From Lachnospiraceae bacterium (GTDB lineage Bacteria; Bacillota_A; Clostridia; Lachnospirales; Lachnospiraceae), in the NCBI GenBank assembly GCA_018365895.1, contig JAGZJD010000001.1:1-64000 (forward strand): a stretch of 64,000 bases of DNA. Direction: 5' to 3'. Below the pieces are notes generated by a model. The model had not been told where the DNA came from and did no database searches. It saw nothing but the letters and a program-made list of their open reading frames with translations. Position 1 is the stretch's first letter, and each line of letters opens with the position of its first letter. Position numbers and translations under genes: made by a program. Below, in pieces: positions 16,574 through 24,154 of this stretch.

Positions 16574-18442
16574 CTAGCTGTATTTTTCTCTTCTCTTCTG
16601 GCTCATTGGAAGTGACTGCTCATTTTTCACTAATTCAATTGGTTTTCCTGTTACATTAGAAATCAATTCCACATTGTTTGCTTTTACGTTCGGATTCCAT
16701 TTTTTCTCAGGAGCTTTCACTTCTTCACCTGCCATAGCTGCTTTCAGCATATTCAATGCACGGATTGCATCCTCATGGCAAAGTGTATTACATGCAAGTA
16801 CTTCATTTTCAATACCTGCTTCTGATTTATTGTTATCAACCATATGAGTCATGTATTTATTTCCAACAACAAGGGCTCCCTGAACGGCACAGAAAGAAAG
16901 TCCAACAACCGGAACACCTCTCATACCAATCTGTTCATGGTGACTTGCGAAGTCAATATGATTATTTCCAAAACCTTCTGTTGTAATAAATGCTCCATCA
17001 ACATCAAGTGCTTCTACCATCATACCAACACGTTTGGAAACATAGAATTTCTCAGCATTGATCTGCGGACTTCCTACGAAAATAATTCCACAAAGGTCAA
17101 CTTCCTCGTCCATCAATGTCTCTAATACGAGCGGTTCTCTCCAGTAATGTCTGGACATTTCTTTAGATGCAGGTCCGATACATGTTAATGCATGAATACA
17201 TCCATCAAGAACTTCCAGTGGAGAAACCATAACCGGAACATTGCCGAGGTCAACATTTGGTTTTGCTCCAAGTACACCAACAGGCTCTACCGGAAGGATC
17301 AGGTTATCATGCATAGCACCTTGTCCCATGATTTCTTTTACAATAACAACTTTTTTCTTGCCCGGTCTTCTGTACTGGTTAAATGTTTCTTCATTTACAA
17401 CAAGAGTTTCATCCTCTACTGCTTTTAAAGCCTCACGGATCTCCTGTGTGATGACATCTGTTGCAGTATGTGCTGCAAGCGGTCCCGGACGTTCCATATT
17501 TGTTCCTGCTGCAATTACAACTTCTGTCTTAATGAAGATTTCTCCCTTATCAGGAGCACCCGGACGGTTCCACATAATGTTTTCTTCCAGAATACCTTCT
17601 GAAGAACCGAACTCTCCAATCTGTACACCGTTTGCATCTGTACCTGTTACCATCATGATAACGCCATCCAGTACTCTTGTTGTACCGCTTCCGATTTCAT
17701 CTTCGCCTTCTTTTGTAGCAATCGGCTGAACATCCATGATTGTCTCAGAGTATTCATTGTATTTATCTGGAGTAATGATATCGATTTTTAAGCTATGTAC
17801 AAGCTCCTGTGAAGCTGCTGCTTCTTCTTCGATTCCTTCACGGATATAAAGAACTGTTCCTTCAATCTTCGTCTCCGGTCCTCTCTTTACTTCTGTAATA
17901 TTGTAATGCTTTCTTGTTAAACTTCTGATTAACTTTGGTTCCTGCTCTTTTACTTCTGCAGATGCTGCAACTGGTACTACTGCCGGAGCTACAGGTGCTG
18001 CTGTTCCTACTGCTGCTCCTGCCATCATCGGAAGCTCAATATCAATACCTTTTCCTTCATCGATATGAATTTTCAGAACTCCTCCTGCATTTGTTACAGG
18101 TGCTGCTGGTGCCGCTGCCGGTACTGCAGGTGCTTCTGTTGCTTCTTCTGCTTCTTCTACAGATTCTTCCTTTGCTTCCTCTGCAGCAGCTTCTTTGTAG
18201 CCATCAACTACGTCTGCTGTAATTGGTGTAAGAGAATCACATGTTTTTGTTAATTTTGATCCAAGAATCTGTCCGATTGTCAGTACTCCGTCCAGGTTTA
18301 ATAAACCTGAATCTACTAAATCATCAAAAATTGCCGGATCTTCAAGATTAGCTGCCTCAATTGTAATCCCAGCTTCTGCTCTGCAGCATAATACCGCAGG
18401 ATCATTTGCATGCGCTTTTGCTGTTTCTGCTGTAATTGACAT
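16574..18442 (-). CDS. prdA: D-proline reductase proprotein PrdA
   Basis: PrdA is the proprotein of the pyruvoyl-containing subunits of D-proline reductase. The chosen ATG at 18442 follows AAGGAGGAAATTAGT and gives 622 residues beginning MSITAETAKAHANDPAVLCC as in known PrdA; an upstream ATG at 18469 lacks support. The self-cleavage site is visible as ALT-CIGPASKEMS with Cys421, the position reported for the C. sticklandii enzyme, where the Cys becomes the N-terminal pyruvoyl group. Residues 84-120 form an Ala/Glu/Pro-rich linker. The gene lies 67 bases after prdC and 20 bases before the small partner gene. Confidence 0.95.
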   Translation of the reverse strand: MSITAETAKAHANDPAVLCCRAEAGITIEAANLEDPAIFDDLVDSGLLNLDGVLTIGQILGSKLTKTCDSLTPITADVVDGYKEAAAEEAKEESVEEAEEATEAPAVPAAAPAAPVTNAGGVLKIHIDEGKGIDIELPMMAGAAVGTAAPVAPAVVPVAASAEVKEQEPKLIRSLTRKHYNITEVKRGPETKIEGTVLYIREGIEEEAAASQELVHSLKIDIITPDKYNEYSETIMDVQPIATKEGEDEIGSGTTRVLDGVIMMVTGTDANGVQIGEFGSSEGILEENIMWNRPGAPDKGEIFIKTEVVIAAGTNMERPGPLAAHTATDVITQEIREALKAVEDETLVVNEETFNQYRRPGKKKVVIVKEIMGQGAMHDNLILPVEPVGVLGAKPNVDLGNVPVMVSPLEVLDGCIHALTCIGPASKEMSRHYWREPLVLETLMDEEVDLCGIIFVGSPQINAEKFYVSKRVGMMVEALDVDGAFITTEGFGNNHIDFASHHEQIGMRGVPVVGLSFCAVQGALVVGNKYMTHMVDNNKSEAGIENEVLACNTLCHEDAIRALNMLKAAMAGEEVKAPEKKWNPNVKANNVELISNVTGKPIELVKNEQSLPMSQKRREKYS

Positions 18443-18509
18443 ACTAATTTCCTCCTTATCCTTTTCCACTTCACTTCTATCTACTGTCCGTCATCTGACG
18501 GTAGTATTC

Positions 18510-19835
18510 TTATTTATATTCCGGTAACTGTTCTACCTGTTTTGAAACCCTCAGATAACGATATAGCGGATGTCCGATTGTTCTCATCACATGGTCTGTC
18601 TGATGAAATACTTTTAATCCCATCTTTGGCGCAGAACCCATAACTGTATTAGAGCAGTCTGAGCAGTTTCCGATAATAATATATTCACATCCGTCTTTTT
18701 TGAACTGAATGTTATTCTTAGCCTGTCCCGGACAATTTCCCGGACGTTCGCATTTTAATGCGCCGTTTTTCATCTCTGCTGCCTGTTTACATCTTGCAAC
18801 AGATGCCACAACACCATTCATCTTCTGGCAAATGTCACGCATACGCGCTTCGTCTCCGCCGCATGCACATACAAGTAAACCTACTTTTGCACCATGAAGA
18901 TTCGGGAAATCAATTGTTACAATGATTCCGCCTGTTGTCTTTGTAATCGGAGCTTCTTCTGTTGTCGCTTTTCCCGTAAACGGTCCTCCCATAATGATCT
19001 CACCATAGAGTCCGTCAATTCCTCCTGCGCGCTCGATCAGTTCACCTACACTTGTTCCTACCGGAACATTCATGAATACATGCGGTTCTGCGCCTCCATT
19101 CAGCTTTCCGACCACTGTCAGGTTTTTCTCAAAGCAAGGTTTGCGCTCATCAATTGCCTCCGCTACTCTTGCAACCGTCTCAACATTGATAACAACTGAC
19201 TGCGCTGCCGATGGAAGCTGATCCGGCGCAAGTTCGATACCAAGACATTCTCTTACAACAGCACGCTCTTCTCCCATCGGATAAATATCCGGAAGCAAAT
19301 GAATTGAAATATGCTCTTCATTCTTTACTGCCTCACGGAGCAGTTCAACTGCTTTTTCATTTTTCTTCTTGATTGCAAAAATCGCCTTCGCTGCATTAGA
19401 AATTTCCATACAATATTTCACACCGCGAAGCACTTTCTCTGTCTCAGCTTCAATCTGTGCAATATTATGTTTCAATCCCGGCTCACACTCTGCAGCATTG
19501 ATCAGAATATAACCGCCATTCAGATCTGTTCCAAGTTTTACTCCTGTCGGGAAGCCTGCGCCGCCCATACCAACGATTCCGGCAGCCTTTACCATATCAA
19601 GCTTACTGCCTTCCGGAATCTTTACAAATTCTTCCTTTTGTTCTGCATCCGGTTCAATCATGATCGCTTCCTCTGTAATCTCTGTAACCGTACCATACAC
19701 ACTGGAAAAAATATTTGCGCCCAGTCCGGCAGGCTCTGCGATCAGTGTTCCTTTTGCCACCTTATCTCCGACTGCAACAACCGGTTTACACGGTGCACCG
19801 ATGTGCTGTCTGAGAAGCATCTGCAAATTGCCCAT
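18510..19835 (-). CDS. prdC: PrdC, RnfC-like electron-transfer protein of proline reductase
   Basis: A 441-residue protein with an RnfC-type barrel-sandwich domain (residues 10-60), a Complex-I 51-kDa-type flavin/NADH-binding domain (GMGGAGFPTGVKL, NAAECEPGLKHN) and a Cys-rich C-terminus (CACGGDE, RCKQ, CERPGNCPGQ, GNCSDCSN). By family it passes electrons, probably from NADH, to the reductase. No in-frame UGA is present, so this PrdC is not a selenoprotein. It is the first protein gene after tRNA-Sec; I see no convincing promoter in the 91 bases between the tRNA terminator and its start. Confidence 0.92.
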   Translation of the reverse strand: MGNLQMLLRQHIGAPCKPVVAVGDKVAKGTLIAEPAGLGANIFSSVYGTVTEITEEAIMIEPDAEQKEEFVKIPEGSKLDMVKAAGIVGMGGAGFPTGVKLGTDLNGGYILINAAECEPGLKHNIAQIEAETEKVLRGVKYCMEISNAAKAIFAIKKKNEKAVELLREAVKNEEHISIHLLPDIYPMGEERAVVRECLGIELAPDQLPSAAQSVVINVETVARVAEAIDERKPCFEKNLTVVGKLNGGAEPHVFMNVPVGTSVGELIERAGGIDGLYGEIIMGGPFTGKATTEEAPITKTTGGIIVTIDFPNLHGAKVGLLVCACGGDEARMRDICQKMNGVVASVARCKQAAEMKNGALKCERPGNCPGQAKNNIQFKKDGCEYIIIGNCSDCSNTVMGSAPKMGLKVFHQTDHVMRTIGHPLYRYLRVSKQVEQLPEYK

Positions 19836-19926
19836 TTCCTTCTTCTCCTTTTTTATGTTTTCCTGCTTTTATCTTTCCTTTCCAAACTCCATCACGGTGT
19901 CCGGAACATTTGGAACTGCCTAAAAA

Positions 19927-19964
19927 ACAAAAAAGGCAAAGCAAACTGACTTTTGCTTTACCTT
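19927..19964 (-). terminator. Terminator or attenuator between tRNA-Sec and prdC
   Basis: A 13-bp stem (19933-19945 with 19952-19964, one wobble) with a 6-base loop is followed on the minus strand by a U-run. It would end the tRNA-Sec transcript; leakiness could feed prdC. Confidence 0.85.
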
Positions 19965-20001
19965 CCATTCTATTACTACGTACAAAATATACGATTCTTT
20001 C

Positions 20002-20099
20002 TGGCGGGTATATGTGGGAATCGAACCCACCCAGGACGCTACTAACGCCCTACACTGGTTTTGAAGACCAGGAGGCACACCAGTTACCTATCTACACCC
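20002..20099 (-). tRNA. selC: tRNA-Sec (anticodon UCA)
   Basis: Selenocysteine tRNA of 98 bases with CCA encoded. The anticodon loop CTTCAAA has UCA at 20064-20062 (reading UGA), and the loop is closed by CTGGT / ACCAG. There is the long extra arm (GGGCGTTAGTAGCGTCC region), a T-arm GTGGG-TTCGATT-CCCAC, and an eight-base acceptor stem GGGTGTAG opposite ATATACCC with discriminator G. These long acceptor and variable arms are diagnostic. The gene stands directly upstream of the selenoprotein operon it serves. Confidence 0.96.
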
Positions 20100-20119
20100 C
20101 TATTTTTCATGCGTAGTTT

Positions 20120-20148
20120 ACTTTACCACATTTTTGGAAAAGCTTCAA
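20120..20148 (-). promoter_or_regulatory. Promoter of tRNA-Sec (and possibly prdCAB)
   Basis: On the minus strand -35 TTGAAG (20148-20143), 17-base spacer, -10 TAAAGT (20125-20120). The start is expected near 20113, about 14 bases before the tRNA. Confidence 0.65.
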
Positions 20149-20177
20149 GCCCTAATTTATATTTTAATAAATATTCA

Positions 20178-20206
20178 TTGACTTTTCAATCATAATCTAT
20201 CATAAT
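20178..20206 (+). promoter_or_regulatory. Promoter of prdF
   Basis: -35 TTGACT (20178-20183), 17-base spacer, -10 CATAAT (20201-20206); the start is predicted near 20213, exactly where two palindromes begin. Confidence 0.65.
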
Positions 20207-20212
20207 AAGAAT

Positions 20213-20242
20213 AAACTGAAGTACAGTTTAGACTATAGTCTA
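20213..20242 (+). promoter_or_regulatory. Double palindromic operator at the prdF start site
   Basis: AAACTG-AAGTA-CAGTTT (20213-20229) abuts a perfect 14-base palindrome TAGACTATAGTCTA (20229-20242). They cover about +1 to +30 of the prdF transcript, a position suited to repression, and have the look of TetR-family operators. The TetR protein encoded at 21414 is the natural candidate. In RNA the first repeat could also fold as a 5' stem-loop. Confidence 0.6.
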
Positions 20243-20292
20243 TTATAAAGCATTTGTCAATACTATGTCAAACATTTTATCGGAGGTACATT

Positions 20293-21330
20293 ATGGGACT
20301 AAATCCAAAATTAAATTTAGACTCTTTTGAAGCTGCCTTTCATGCCATTGACACACATACTGTTGGTGAATTTACACGTGTCGTAACATCTGGTTTCCCG
20401 GATATCAAGGCGGACAGCATTATGGAGAAAAAACACATTCTTGAAAAAAAATATGATCAATACCGCAAAGCACTCATGAATGAGCCGCGAGGACACCGGG
20501 ATATGTTCGGCGCTCTTCTCACAGAACCAGTTAACCGCGAAGCTGATCTTGGCGTAATTTTCATGGATACCGGCGGATATTTGAATATGTGCGGTCATGG
20601 AACAATCGGATCTGCTACTGTTGCTGTAGAAACAGGTCTCGTTCCAGTAACAGAACCTTACACTAATGTTGTATTGGAAGCCCCTGCCGGGATTATTCGA
20701 ACAAAAGTCAAAGTTGAGAATGGCCGTGCAACAGAAGTTACACTGACCAATGTACCTGCTTTCTTATATAAAGAGAATCTTGTTGCTACTGTTGAAGGCC
20801 GCAAGATTACTTATGATATTTCTTTTGGAGGAAGTTTCTTCGCTCTTGTAGATGTGACACAGCCTTCGATTCAGGAAGAAATCGAAGCCCACAATGTTCC
20901 TTTCCTAACAAAACTGGGTATGAAGCTTCTGGAAGAAATCAACGCTACTGTTACAGTAAAACATCCTTATCTTGACATTACAACAGTAGATCTGGTAGAA
21001 TTTTATGGACCGACTCCAACAATTGGATGTTCTATGAGAAACGTTGTTATCTTTGGAGATGCTCAGGCAGATCGCTCTCCATGCGGAACTGGAACAAGCG
21101 CAAAACTTGCCGCACTGTACAGTCATGGTAAAATTAAAGTAGGCGAACCTTTCGTTTATGAGAGCTTCATTGGATCACGTTTCAAAGGCGTTATCACAGA
21201 TGTAACGGAAGTCGACGGACATGTTGCTGTAATCCCTCAGATTACAGGAAGCGCTTATATCACAGGCGAGGCAACTTATGTGATCGATCCGACTGATCCA
21301 TTAAAATACGGCTTTATTGCCGGTGTATAA
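20293..21330 (+). CDS. prdF: Proline racemase
   Basis: PrdF converts L-proline to D-proline, the substrate of the reductase encoded divergently. It is a 345-residue cytosolic, cofactor-free racemase of the DAP-epimerase fold with the two catalytic cysteines in place: Cys100 in NMCGHGTIGSA and Cys264 in SPCGTGTSA. Having Cys at both sites favours a racemase over the dehydratase relatives; hydroxyproline epimerase activity cannot be excluded by sequence but the operon context points to proline. An upstream ATG at 20254 is less likely than the one at 20293, which follows CGGAGG. A strong terminator follows. Confidence 0.93.
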   Translation: MGLNPKLNLDSFEAAFHAIDTHTVGEFTRVVTSGFPDIKADSIMEKKHILEKKYDQYRKALMNEPRGHRDMFGALLTEPVNREADLGVIFMDTGGYLNMCGHGTIGSATVAVETGLVPVTEPYTNVVLEAPAGIIRTKVKVENGRATEVTLTNVPAFLYKENLVATVEGRKITYDISFGGSFFALVDVTQPSIQEEIEAHNVPFLTKLGMKLLEEINATVTVKHPYLDITTVDLVEFYGPTPTIGCSMRNVVIFGDAQADRSPCGTGTSAKLAALYSHGKIKVGEPFVYESFIGSRFKGVITDVTEVDGHVAVIPQITGSAYITGEATYVIDPTDPLKYGFIAGV

Positions 21331-21340
21331 ATGCCATTTT

Positions 21341-21380
21341 CCAGCCAGAGCGTTCCTCTGGCTGGTGTATTTTTTATTTT
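21341..21380 (+). terminator. Terminator of prdF
   Basis: A perfect 10-bp stem CCAGCCAGAG (21341-21350) / CTCTGGCTGG (21356-21365) with a 5-base loop and a T-rich run after it. Confidence 0.9.
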
Positions 21381-21413
21381 GTACTATATTCTATTTTCAC
21401 AAGGAGGTACCAT

Positions 21414-22022
21414 ATGCCAAAAAAACGTAAACAAAAAACAAAAATGAAAATCATCCGGGCAGCCTGGAATCTATTCTATAAATACGGTTATGATGATACA
21501 ACTGTGGATGAAATTATTACCGCTTCGGATACCTCCAAAGGTTCTTTCTATCATTATTTCGAAAGCAAAGACGCACTTCTTAGCTCCCTTTCAGATTTGT
21601 TTGATGAAAAATACGAAGAACTCTCTGTAAATCTGCTGCCTGACATGACCTGCTGCGAAAAACTTTCCTATTTAAATCACGAACTGTTTAAAATGATCGA
21701 TGAAAGTATCAACGTAGATCTTCTCGCTCGGCTTTATTCCTCTCAGCTTATTACAAAAGCTTCTCAACATCTTCTCGACGAAGACCGATTTTATTTCCAA
21801 CTTATCATTCAGATTATTTCTGAAGGAATCGAGAAAGGAGAATTGAGGAACGATCGCTCTCTTGAAGAGCTTGAAAAACTCTATGTTATGTATGAGCGCG
21901 CTCTTATCTATGACTGGTGTCTAAATAAAGGAAATTATTCTATTATGGCTTACAGCGATAAAATTCTTCCGGATTTTCTAAATATGATCGCCGCTTCCAA
22001 AAATTCCAAACAATCTTTTTAA
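21414..22022 (+). CDS. TetR/AcrR family transcriptional regulator
   Basis: A 202-residue one-domain-plus-ligand-pocket repressor. The N-terminal helix-turn-helix spans about residues 15-60 (TTVDEIITASDTSKGSFYHYFESKDAL); the rest is a helical ligand/dimerisation domain with no closer recognisable class. It starts behind AAGGAGG, 34 bases after the prdF terminator. Its nearest partner is prdF, whose start site carries palindromes of the right kind, and a degenerate copy (ACTATATTCTATT, 21383-21395) of part of that operator precedes this gene. Control of prdF and itself is inferred; the ligand is unknown. Confidence 0.88.
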   Translation: MPKKRKQKTKMKIIRAAWNLFYKYGYDDTTVDEIITASDTSKGSFYHYFESKDALLSSLSDLFDEKYEELSVNLLPDMTCCEKLSYLNHELFKMIDESINVDLLARLYSSQLITKASQHLLDEDRFYFQLIIQIISEGIEKGELRNDRSLEELEKLYVMYERALIYDWCLNKGNYSIMAYSDKILPDFLNMIAASKNSKQSF

Positions 22023-22029
22023 GAAAATT

Positions 22030-22070
22030 GAAACGGCACGAAGGGGAACTCCTTTCGTGCCGTTTCTTTA
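22030..22070. terminator. Bidirectional terminator between tetR and the alcohol dehydrogenase
   Basis: A stem of about 14 bp (AAACGGCACGAAGG 22031-22044 with 22051-22065, one bulge) is flanked by T-rich sequence on both strands, so it can serve both convergent genes. Confidence 0.85.
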
Positions 22071-22097
22071 TTGAATGAAATGAACTATAAAGTTATT

Positions 22098-23279
22098 TTA
22101 AAAATCTACTTCTGTTCCATAATATGTGCAGGTAAGAAGCTTCTCCATCTGCTCCGGTGTAATACTTCTCGGATTAGATCCTGTACATGCATCACCTACT
22201 GCATTCTTTGCAATCTCTGCAACCTTTTCTTTAAATTCTTCTTCATTAATGCCAAACGCTTTTAATGTCTTAGGAATATTTAATTCCACATTATACGCAT
22301 CAATCTTTGCACAAAGAGCCTGCATCAGTTCTTCATCACTATTTCCTTCCAAACCTACTGAGCGGGCAATCTCTGCATAACGTTTTAATGCAGTCTCATC
22401 TTTTGCATTGTATTTGATTACATATGGCAAATAAATCGCATTTGCGCATCCATGCGGAATATGTCCTGTTGAGAATGCCGCTCCTGTCTTATGCGCCATA
22501 GAATGCACAATACCGAGTAAGGCATTAGAAAACGCCATTCCTGCAAGACACTGTGCATAATGCACCTGTTCTCTTGCTTCCATATCTTTATTATAAGATG
22601 CCGGAAGATGATCAAATACCATATGAATTGCTTTTAATGCAAGCGGATCTGTAAATGGTGAATTCAGTGTAGATACATATGCTTCGATTGCATGTGTCAA
22701 TGCATCCATACCCGTATGTGCTGTCAACTTCTGAGGCATCGTTTCTGCGAGCTCCGGATCAACAATTGCAACATCCGGCGTAATATTAAAATCGGCCAGC
22801 GGATATTTAATTCCTTTTTCATAATCAGTAATAACAGAAAATGCTGTTACCTCTGTTGCCGTTCCTGATGTAGAAGGAATCGCAAGGAATTTGGCTTTCT
22901 TTCTTAATGTTGGGAAAGAAAATGGTTGAATGATTTCTTCAAAAGTTGTTTCCGGATATTCATAGAATACCCACATTGCCTTTGCCGCATCAATCGGAGA
23001 ACCACCTCCCATAGAAATGATCCAGTCTGGTTCAAATTCTCTCATGGCAGCCGCACCTTTCATAACTGTCTCTACAGATGGATCCGGCTCTACATTTTCA
23101 AATAACTGTGTTTCAATCCCTGCTTCTTTTAAATATGCAACAACTTTATCGACAAAACCAAATTTCTTCATGGAACCGCCGCCAAGAACAAGCATTGCTT
23201 TTTTTCCATCCAGATTCTTTAATTGCTCCAATGCTCCTTTTCCATAATATAAGTCTCTTGGTAATGTAAATCTCATCAT
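22098..23279 (-). CDS. Iron-containing alcohol dehydrogenase
   Basis: A 393-residue group III (iron-activated) alcohol dehydrogenase that reduces aldehydes with NAD(P)H. The nucleotide site appears as LGGGSMKKFG and ISMGGGSPIDAAKA, and the metal ligands lie in HAIEAYVS and HSMAHKTGAAFSTGHIPHG. Relatives include butanol and 1,3-propanediol dehydrogenases, so the exact substrate is open. Two ATGs (23279, 23276) are possible after AAGGAGG. Its promoter carries two Rex-like operators, suggesting induction when NADH accumulates; with the proline reductase next door this is a second electron sink. Confidence 0.9.
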   Translation of the reverse strand: MMRFTLPRDLYYGKGALEQLKNLDGKKAMLVLGGGSMKKFGFVDKVVAYLKEAGIETQLFENVEPDPSVETVMKGAAAMREFEPDWIISMGGGSPIDAAKAMWVFYEYPETTFEEIIQPFSFPTLRKKAKFLAIPSTSGTATEVTAFSVITDYEKGIKYPLADFNITPDVAIVDPELAETMPQKLTAHTGMDALTHAIEAYVSTLNSPFTDPLALKAIHMVFDHLPASYNKDMEAREQVHYAQCLAGMAFSNALLGIVHSMAHKTGAAFSTGHIPHGCANAIYLPYVIKYNAKDETALKRYAEIARSVGLEGNSDEELMQALCAKIDAYNVELNIPKTLKAFGINEEEFKEKVAEIAKNAVGDACTGSNPRSITPEQMEKLLTCTYYGTEVDF

Positions 23280-23358
23280 GATATGTATTCCTCCTTATTA
23301 CACATTCATGCGCTCCGTCATTGGCACTTCCGGATCGCTTTTCTTATTTCCAAATGTA

Positions 23359-23405
23359 ATTATAGCACTGTTAATTTTTTAACGCAATAGTTAATTTGTT
23401 AACAA
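23359..23405 (-). promoter_or_regulatory. Alcohol dehydrogenase promoter with two Rex-like operators
   Basis: On the minus strand -35 TTGCGT (23387-23382), 17 bases, -10 TATAAT (23364-23359) with an upstream TG. Two 18-base elements match the Rex consensus TTGTTAANNNNTTAACAA: 23388-23405 (TAGTTAATTTGTTAACAA on the plus strand, 17 of the expected pattern) and 23368-23385 (CTGTTAATTTTTTAACGC). Their centres are 20 bases apart, two helical turns, and the second covers the -35 and spacer. Confidence 0.75.
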
Positions 23406-23444
23406 TGTGCAAATATTAACGAAATACATACAAATTTATCTTTT

Positions 23445-23996
23445 TTACGCTGCTACTGTCAGTTTTATAACACTTCTCCCCTGCTGCCACAGCCGTTCAT
23501 AAACTTCTTTGCATTTTTTAAAGCGGGCAAATGTCCGAATTGCCTCACATTCATTGCAGTATACTTTCCAACATCCGCTGCATTTGCTGTTTCTCCCTGC
23601 ATTTTCGATAAATCCAATCACATCTGCAAGGGGATAGCCGAGAAAAACACCTATTTCATGCGGAAAAGAATCACTCTGTTCTATACGTGCTTTCAAATGC
23701 TCAAATACATAAGGAAACTCTGTACTTTCATAGCCATATCCTGCCAGAAAGGTACTGACTCCTGGTTTTTTTAATTCTTGTGAAAGGAGGGAATGTCGAT
23801 AGATATAGATCAACGCTGTGTGCTCCTGTCTGCGAAGTACCATCAAACATAATCCTTTGCTTCTGAAATGGGCGTTCCATACATTTAACTGCTGGCAGAG
23901 CTCGGACTCACTTCCATACTTCATAGTAAACAAATTTGCACTTTTCAGCGAGGCAAGTGTCGGAGAACAATATGTAATAAGATATTTTTCAAACAT
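23445..23996 (-). CDS. DUF3793 family protein
   Basis: A 183-residue cytosolic protein matching the DUF3793 family of clostridia, whose biochemical function is unknown. Visible marks are a basic Cys motif (NSKCSGCWKVYCNECEA) that could bind metal, and the segment GVFLGYPLADVIGFIEN typical of the family. The open frame extends to 24041, but the ATG at 23996 follows AAAGGAG. Related genes are, as I recall, often found near ferrous iron uptake or flavodoxin genes, and the leader here carries DtxR-like palindromes, so an iron- or metal-linked role is suggested. Confidence 0.78.
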   Translation of the reverse strand: MFEKYLITYCSPTLASLKSANLFTMKYGSESELCQQLNVWNAHFRSKGLCLMVLRRQEHTALIYIYRHSLLSQELKKPGVSTFLAGYGYESTEFPYVFEHLKARIEQSDSFPHEIGVFLGYPLADVIGFIENAGRNSKCSGCWKVYCNECEAIRTFARFKKCKEVYERLWQQGRSVIKLTVAA

Positions 23997-24024
23997 TCCC
24001 AAAACTCCTTTCAAAGAAAAATGA

Positions 24025-24048
24025 ATCACAATGTTAGTCAATGCTAAC
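24025..24048 (-). promoter_or_regulatory. Second GTTAG-N6-CTAAC palindrome upstream of DUF3793
   Basis: GTTAG-N6-CTAAC within this stretch has the same half-sites as the palindrome at 24087-24106. It lies between the leader hairpin and the gene start. A metal-responsive DtxR/MntR-type regulator is the likely class, by analogy only. Confidence 0.5.
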
Positions 24049-24056
24049 TAATAGGG

Positions 24057-24088
24057 TTTTAAAAAGCAGCCCGCGCTGCTTTTTAAAA
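24057..24088. terminator. Perfect 14-bp hairpin in the DUF3793 leader
   Basis: TTTTAAAAAGCAGC (24057-24070) and GCTGCTTTTTAAAA (24075-24088) pair perfectly around CCGC. The T-run is inside the stem, so it can act as a terminator in either direction: for GH31 read-through, or as an attenuator of the DUF3793 transcript. Confidence 0.6.
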
Positions 24089-24141
24089 GTTAGGTATCTC
24101 TAACTTGTTTTAAATATACCATGATACTATTTATTTGTCAA
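24087..24141 (-). promoter_or_regulatory. Strong promoter and operator upstream of DUF3793
   Basis: On the minus strand -35 TTGACA (24141-24136), 17-base spacer, -10 TATATT (24118-24113). A palindrome AAGTTAG-N6-CTAACTT (24087-24106) begins at the predicted start, the usual place for a repressor operator. Confidence 0.65.
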
Positions 24142-24154
24142 TCTTTTTTATCAG

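Noticed and set aside
17935..18222. Leu-rich plus-strand open frame
   Set aside because: It is the antisense reading of the Ala/Glu/Pro-rich linker of prdA, with no ribosome-binding site; repetitive codons keep the frame open by chance.
18510..19835. PrdC as a second selenoprotein
   Set aside because: No in-frame UGA occurs; the C-terminal redox motifs use Cys throughout.
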